DNA from: Cyanobacteria bacterium UBA11370
Lineage (GTDB): Bacteria; Cyanobacteriota; Cyanobacteriia; Cyanobacteriales; Coleofasciculaceae
NCBI GenBank assembly: GCA_003486645.1
Contig: DNGI01000048.1
Location: 30,772 to 36,097 of the forward strand
Length of the DNA stretch: 5,326 bases
Direction: 5' to 3'
Position numbers and translations under genes: made by a program
The notes under the pieces: generated by a model
Databases searched by the model: none
Told to the model about the DNA's origin: nothing
Seen by the model: the letters and a program-made list of their open reading frames with translations, nothing else
Part shown: one piece after another, positions 3,991 through 5,326 of the stretch
Layout: every line of letters begins with the position of its first letter
Position numbering within the stretch: the stretch's first letter is position 1

Positions 3991-5193
3991 ACCCTGTTGC
4001 AATTCGCCAGTACGTACAGGTAGAGTTTTGGTTTGGTTTCCGCGCTGTACCTTAAGTTGTAGCACTCGATCTACACCACTATTCTCAACAATCCGTTGTA
4101 ACTGTTCAGCCGTCCTAACCGATTGTCCATCAATCTCAATCACAACATCTCCACGTCGTACCCCCGCTGCTTCTGCGGGTGAGTTGGGTAAAACTTTCAT
4201 CACTAAAACACCATTTACTTCTGGCACCATAAAGGGTGAATTCGGATCACGATTATTTTGTTGCGCCAAATCGGGTGTAAGGCTGGTCATCTGAATACCA
4301 ATAAACGGATGGGGGACTTTTTCTCCCCGCACTAATTTAGCTGAAATTGTTTTAGCTTGGTTAATCGGAATCGCAAAACCAATCCCCATCGCATCCGCAC
4401 GAATCGCCGTGTTAATGCCAATTACATCTCCCCGTTCATTTAACAATGGACCACCAGAGTTACCGGGATTAATAGCAGCATCCGTTTGAATAAAGTCCAG
4501 TCGCTTATCAGGAATACCTACTTCACTACTAGAACGTTGCAAGGTACTGATAATTCCTAGCGTAACCGTATTATCCAGCCCCAAGGGATTACCGACAGCG
4601 ATCGCCCAATCCCCCACTTGAACTTGGTTAGAATCTCCCAGAGAGGCAACAGGTAAATCCTTGCCATCAATTTTAACCACGGCTAAATCAGTGACTTCAT
4701 CTGCACCCTGAACTTTCCCTTCAACGCTGCGTCCATCTTTCAGAATCACCGTCACCTTATCCGCTTGATCGACAACATGGGCATTGGTCAGAATAATCCC
4801 ACTCTTGTCTATAATGAAGCCCGATCCTTGACCCCGTAAGCGCCTTTCTAGAGGCATTTGAGAGAAACTCTCTTCACCGAAAAACCGCCGGAAAAAGGGA
4901 TCATCAAAAAACGGATCGATGCGGCGCGTAATGGTACGTTCAGTATCAATTCGTACTACTGCTGACCCCACCCGATTAACCGCCGCTGTAACAAAACTCG
5001 TGTGAGTCGCTGGATTAGGAATCGGTTGTCGTTGTGCCAGTAGGGTTGATGTTCCTGACTCTGGGAGAGGTACAGGTTCAGCTTGAGACGGCAATACACG
5101 ATAGCAACCAAATGTCAATAGCGATCCCAGAGCGATCGCCAGGAAATAAGTACTAATTTGGCGTAGAAAAAGGAATAACTGTGTCAATCGCAT
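3985..5193 (-). CDS. htrA: HhoA/HhoB/HtrA (Deg)-family serine protease
   Basis: This 402-residue protein is a trypsin-like Deg protease that degrades or refolds damaged exported proteins in the periplasm or thylakoid lumen. A hydrophobic segment at about 14-29 is a signal peptide or anchor. Cleavage after SQA (residue 38) is possible. The protease domain spans about 65-290 with a complete triad: His139 in LTNAHVV, Asp169 in TDLAVV, and Ser246 in GNSGGPL. The sequence GQGSGFIIDKSGIILTN before the His and VGNPLGLDNTVTLGIIS (200-216) are family signatures. One PDZ domain follows at about 297-395 (PFIGIQM, GVLVMKVLPNSPAEAAGVRRGDV). The Phe-rich stretch RRIDPFFDDPFFRRFFGEE (90-108) matches the loop LA region of these enzymes. 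ATG 5193 has AAGG (5205-5202) 8 bases upstream. Cyanobacteria usually carry three paralogues (hhoA, hhoB, htrA). The symbol here is a family label, since I cannot tell which paralogue it is. Confidence 0.95.
   Translation of the reverse strand: MRLTQLFLFLRQISTYFLAIALGSLLTFGCYRVLPSQAEPVPLPESGTSTLLAQRQPIPNPATHTSFVTAAVNRVGSAVVRIDTERTITRRIDPFFDDPFFRRFFGEESFSQMPLERRLRGQGSGFIIDKSGIILTNAHVVDQADKVTVILKDGRSVEGKVQGADEVTDLAVVKIDGKDLPVASLGDSNQVQVGDWAIAVGNPLGLDNTVTLGIISTLQRSSSEVGIPDKRLDFIQTDAAINPGNSGGPLLNERGDVIGINTAIRADAMGIGFAIPINQAKTISAKLVRGEKVPHPFIGIQMTSLTPDLAQQNNRDPNSPFMVPEVNGVLVMKVLPNSPAEAAGVRRGDVVIEIDGQSVRTAEQLQRIVENSGVDRVLQLKVQRGNQTKTLPVRTGELQQGS
4598..4605. repeat. HIP1 octamer palindrome
   Basis: Exact GCGATCGC inside the protease gene, in the codons around the VGDWAIAVG segment. 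Confidence 0.9.
5132..5139. repeat. HIP1 octamer palindrome
   Basis: Exact GCGATCGC in the signal-segment codons of the protease gene, the third copy in 5.3 kb. A near copy (GCGATCCC) lies at 5121-5128. Confidence 0.9.
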
Positions 5194-5215
5194 AGCATCA
5201 ACCTTGAGTTCGACT

Positions 5216-5233
5216 TGCTCGTTGCTACGAGCA
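5216..5233. promoter_or_regulatory. Perfect hairpin/palindrome in the protease leader
   Basis: TGCTCGT (5216-5222), loop TGCT and ACGAGCA (5227-5233) form a perfect 7-bp stem. It sits 22 bases before the start codon, just downstream of the candidate -10 elements. It could be a DNA operator overlapping the transcription start, or a 5' mRNA hairpin. It is not the CIRCE operator (TTAGCACTC-N9-GAGTGCTAA). It does not cover the AAGG ribosome binding site, which argues against a simple RNA thermometer. Confidence 0.5.
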
Positions 5234-5250
5234 TCTATATAAAAATTATG
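5234..5250 (-). promoter_or_regulatory. Candidate -10 region of the protease gene
   Basis: The minus strand reads CATAAT (5250-5245) and, 5 bases on, TATAGA (5239-5234), each a plausible -10. No good -35 exists at 16-18 bases from either: the closest is TGGCAA, 18 bases before TATAGA. A promoter of an alternative group-2 sigma factor, or one needing an activator, would fit a stress protease, but this is inference. Confidence 0.35.
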
Positions 5251-5307
5251 GTGACAGTTGCCAGACCTTGACTGCCATTAAGGATCACACATGAGGGATA
5301 AAAGTTT

Positions 5308-5326
5308 CCCCCCCTCTCCCCATCTC
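5308..5326 (+). repeat. C-rich dispersed tract, cut by the window edge
   Basis: C7-TCT-C4-ATCTC runs to the window end and resembles the tracts at 18-46, 1678-1706 and 3904-3922. Like them it lies between genes, about 115 bases upstream of the protease start. Confidence 0.5.

Noticed and set aside
3807..4055. 82-codon plus-strand frame across the repeat mosaic
   Set aside because: It runs through palindromic repeats and the C-tract, then antisense into the end of the protease gene. Its composition is repeat-derived.
5216..5233. CIRCE/HrcA operator in front of the protease gene
   Set aside because: The palindrome arms and 4-base spacing do not match TTAGCACTC-N9-GAGTGCTAA.

Overview
The window looks like chromosomal DNA from a cyanobacterium, probably a filamentous one. 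It carries the photosystem II assembly pair rubA-ycf48, a thylakoid/periplasm-type HhoA/HhoB/HtrA protease, and small proteins of a cyanobacterial character. It also has three exact HIP1 octamers (GCGATCGC) in 5.3 kb and the dispersed purine/pyrimidine-tract and hairpin repeats common between genes in filamentous cyanobacteria. I see no tRNA, rRNA, CRISPR array or intact transposase gene.

Left part (1-1603), read right to left: rubA (membrane-anchored rubredoxin) is followed after 61 bases by ycf48 (beta-propeller PSII assembly factor). A 189-base gap then holds a candidate promoter and a four-run G tract. It ends in a GGAGG Shine-Dalgarno sequence at the very edge. In cyanobacteria rubA-ycf48 normally precede psbE-psbF-psbL-psbJ (cytochrome b559 and small PSII subunits), so psbE very likely starts a few bases outside the window. 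RubA and Ycf48 both act early in building the PSII reaction centre, so this is a functional cluster.

Middle (1604-3544): a single-domain STAS protein (anti-sigma-factor antagonist type) lies on the minus strand. It has a strong ribosome binding site, two candidate promoters and a weak terminator. A roughly 530-base non-coding stretch follows, with a CRP-like palindrome upstream of a 64-codon plus-strand gene of unknown function. That gene converges on a minus-strand gene for a 140-residue protein, also of unknown function, which has a reasonable promoter.

Right part (3545-5326): about 440 bases of non-coding DNA form a mosaic of inverted and direct repeats, including nested palindromes, a GTAGAGAC hairpin and a C-tract held inside a stem. 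This mosaic lies just downstream of the serine protease gene. The protease gene has a complete catalytic triad, one PDZ domain, and a perfect 7-bp hairpin in its leader. The window ends in another copy of the C-rich tract.

Apart from the PSII cluster, the genes have no evident joint pathway. I found no convincing new multi-gene system. The points most worth checking are the G-quadruplex-capable tract beside the presumed psbE start, the repeat mosaic behind the protease gene, and the CRP-like site and leader structures.
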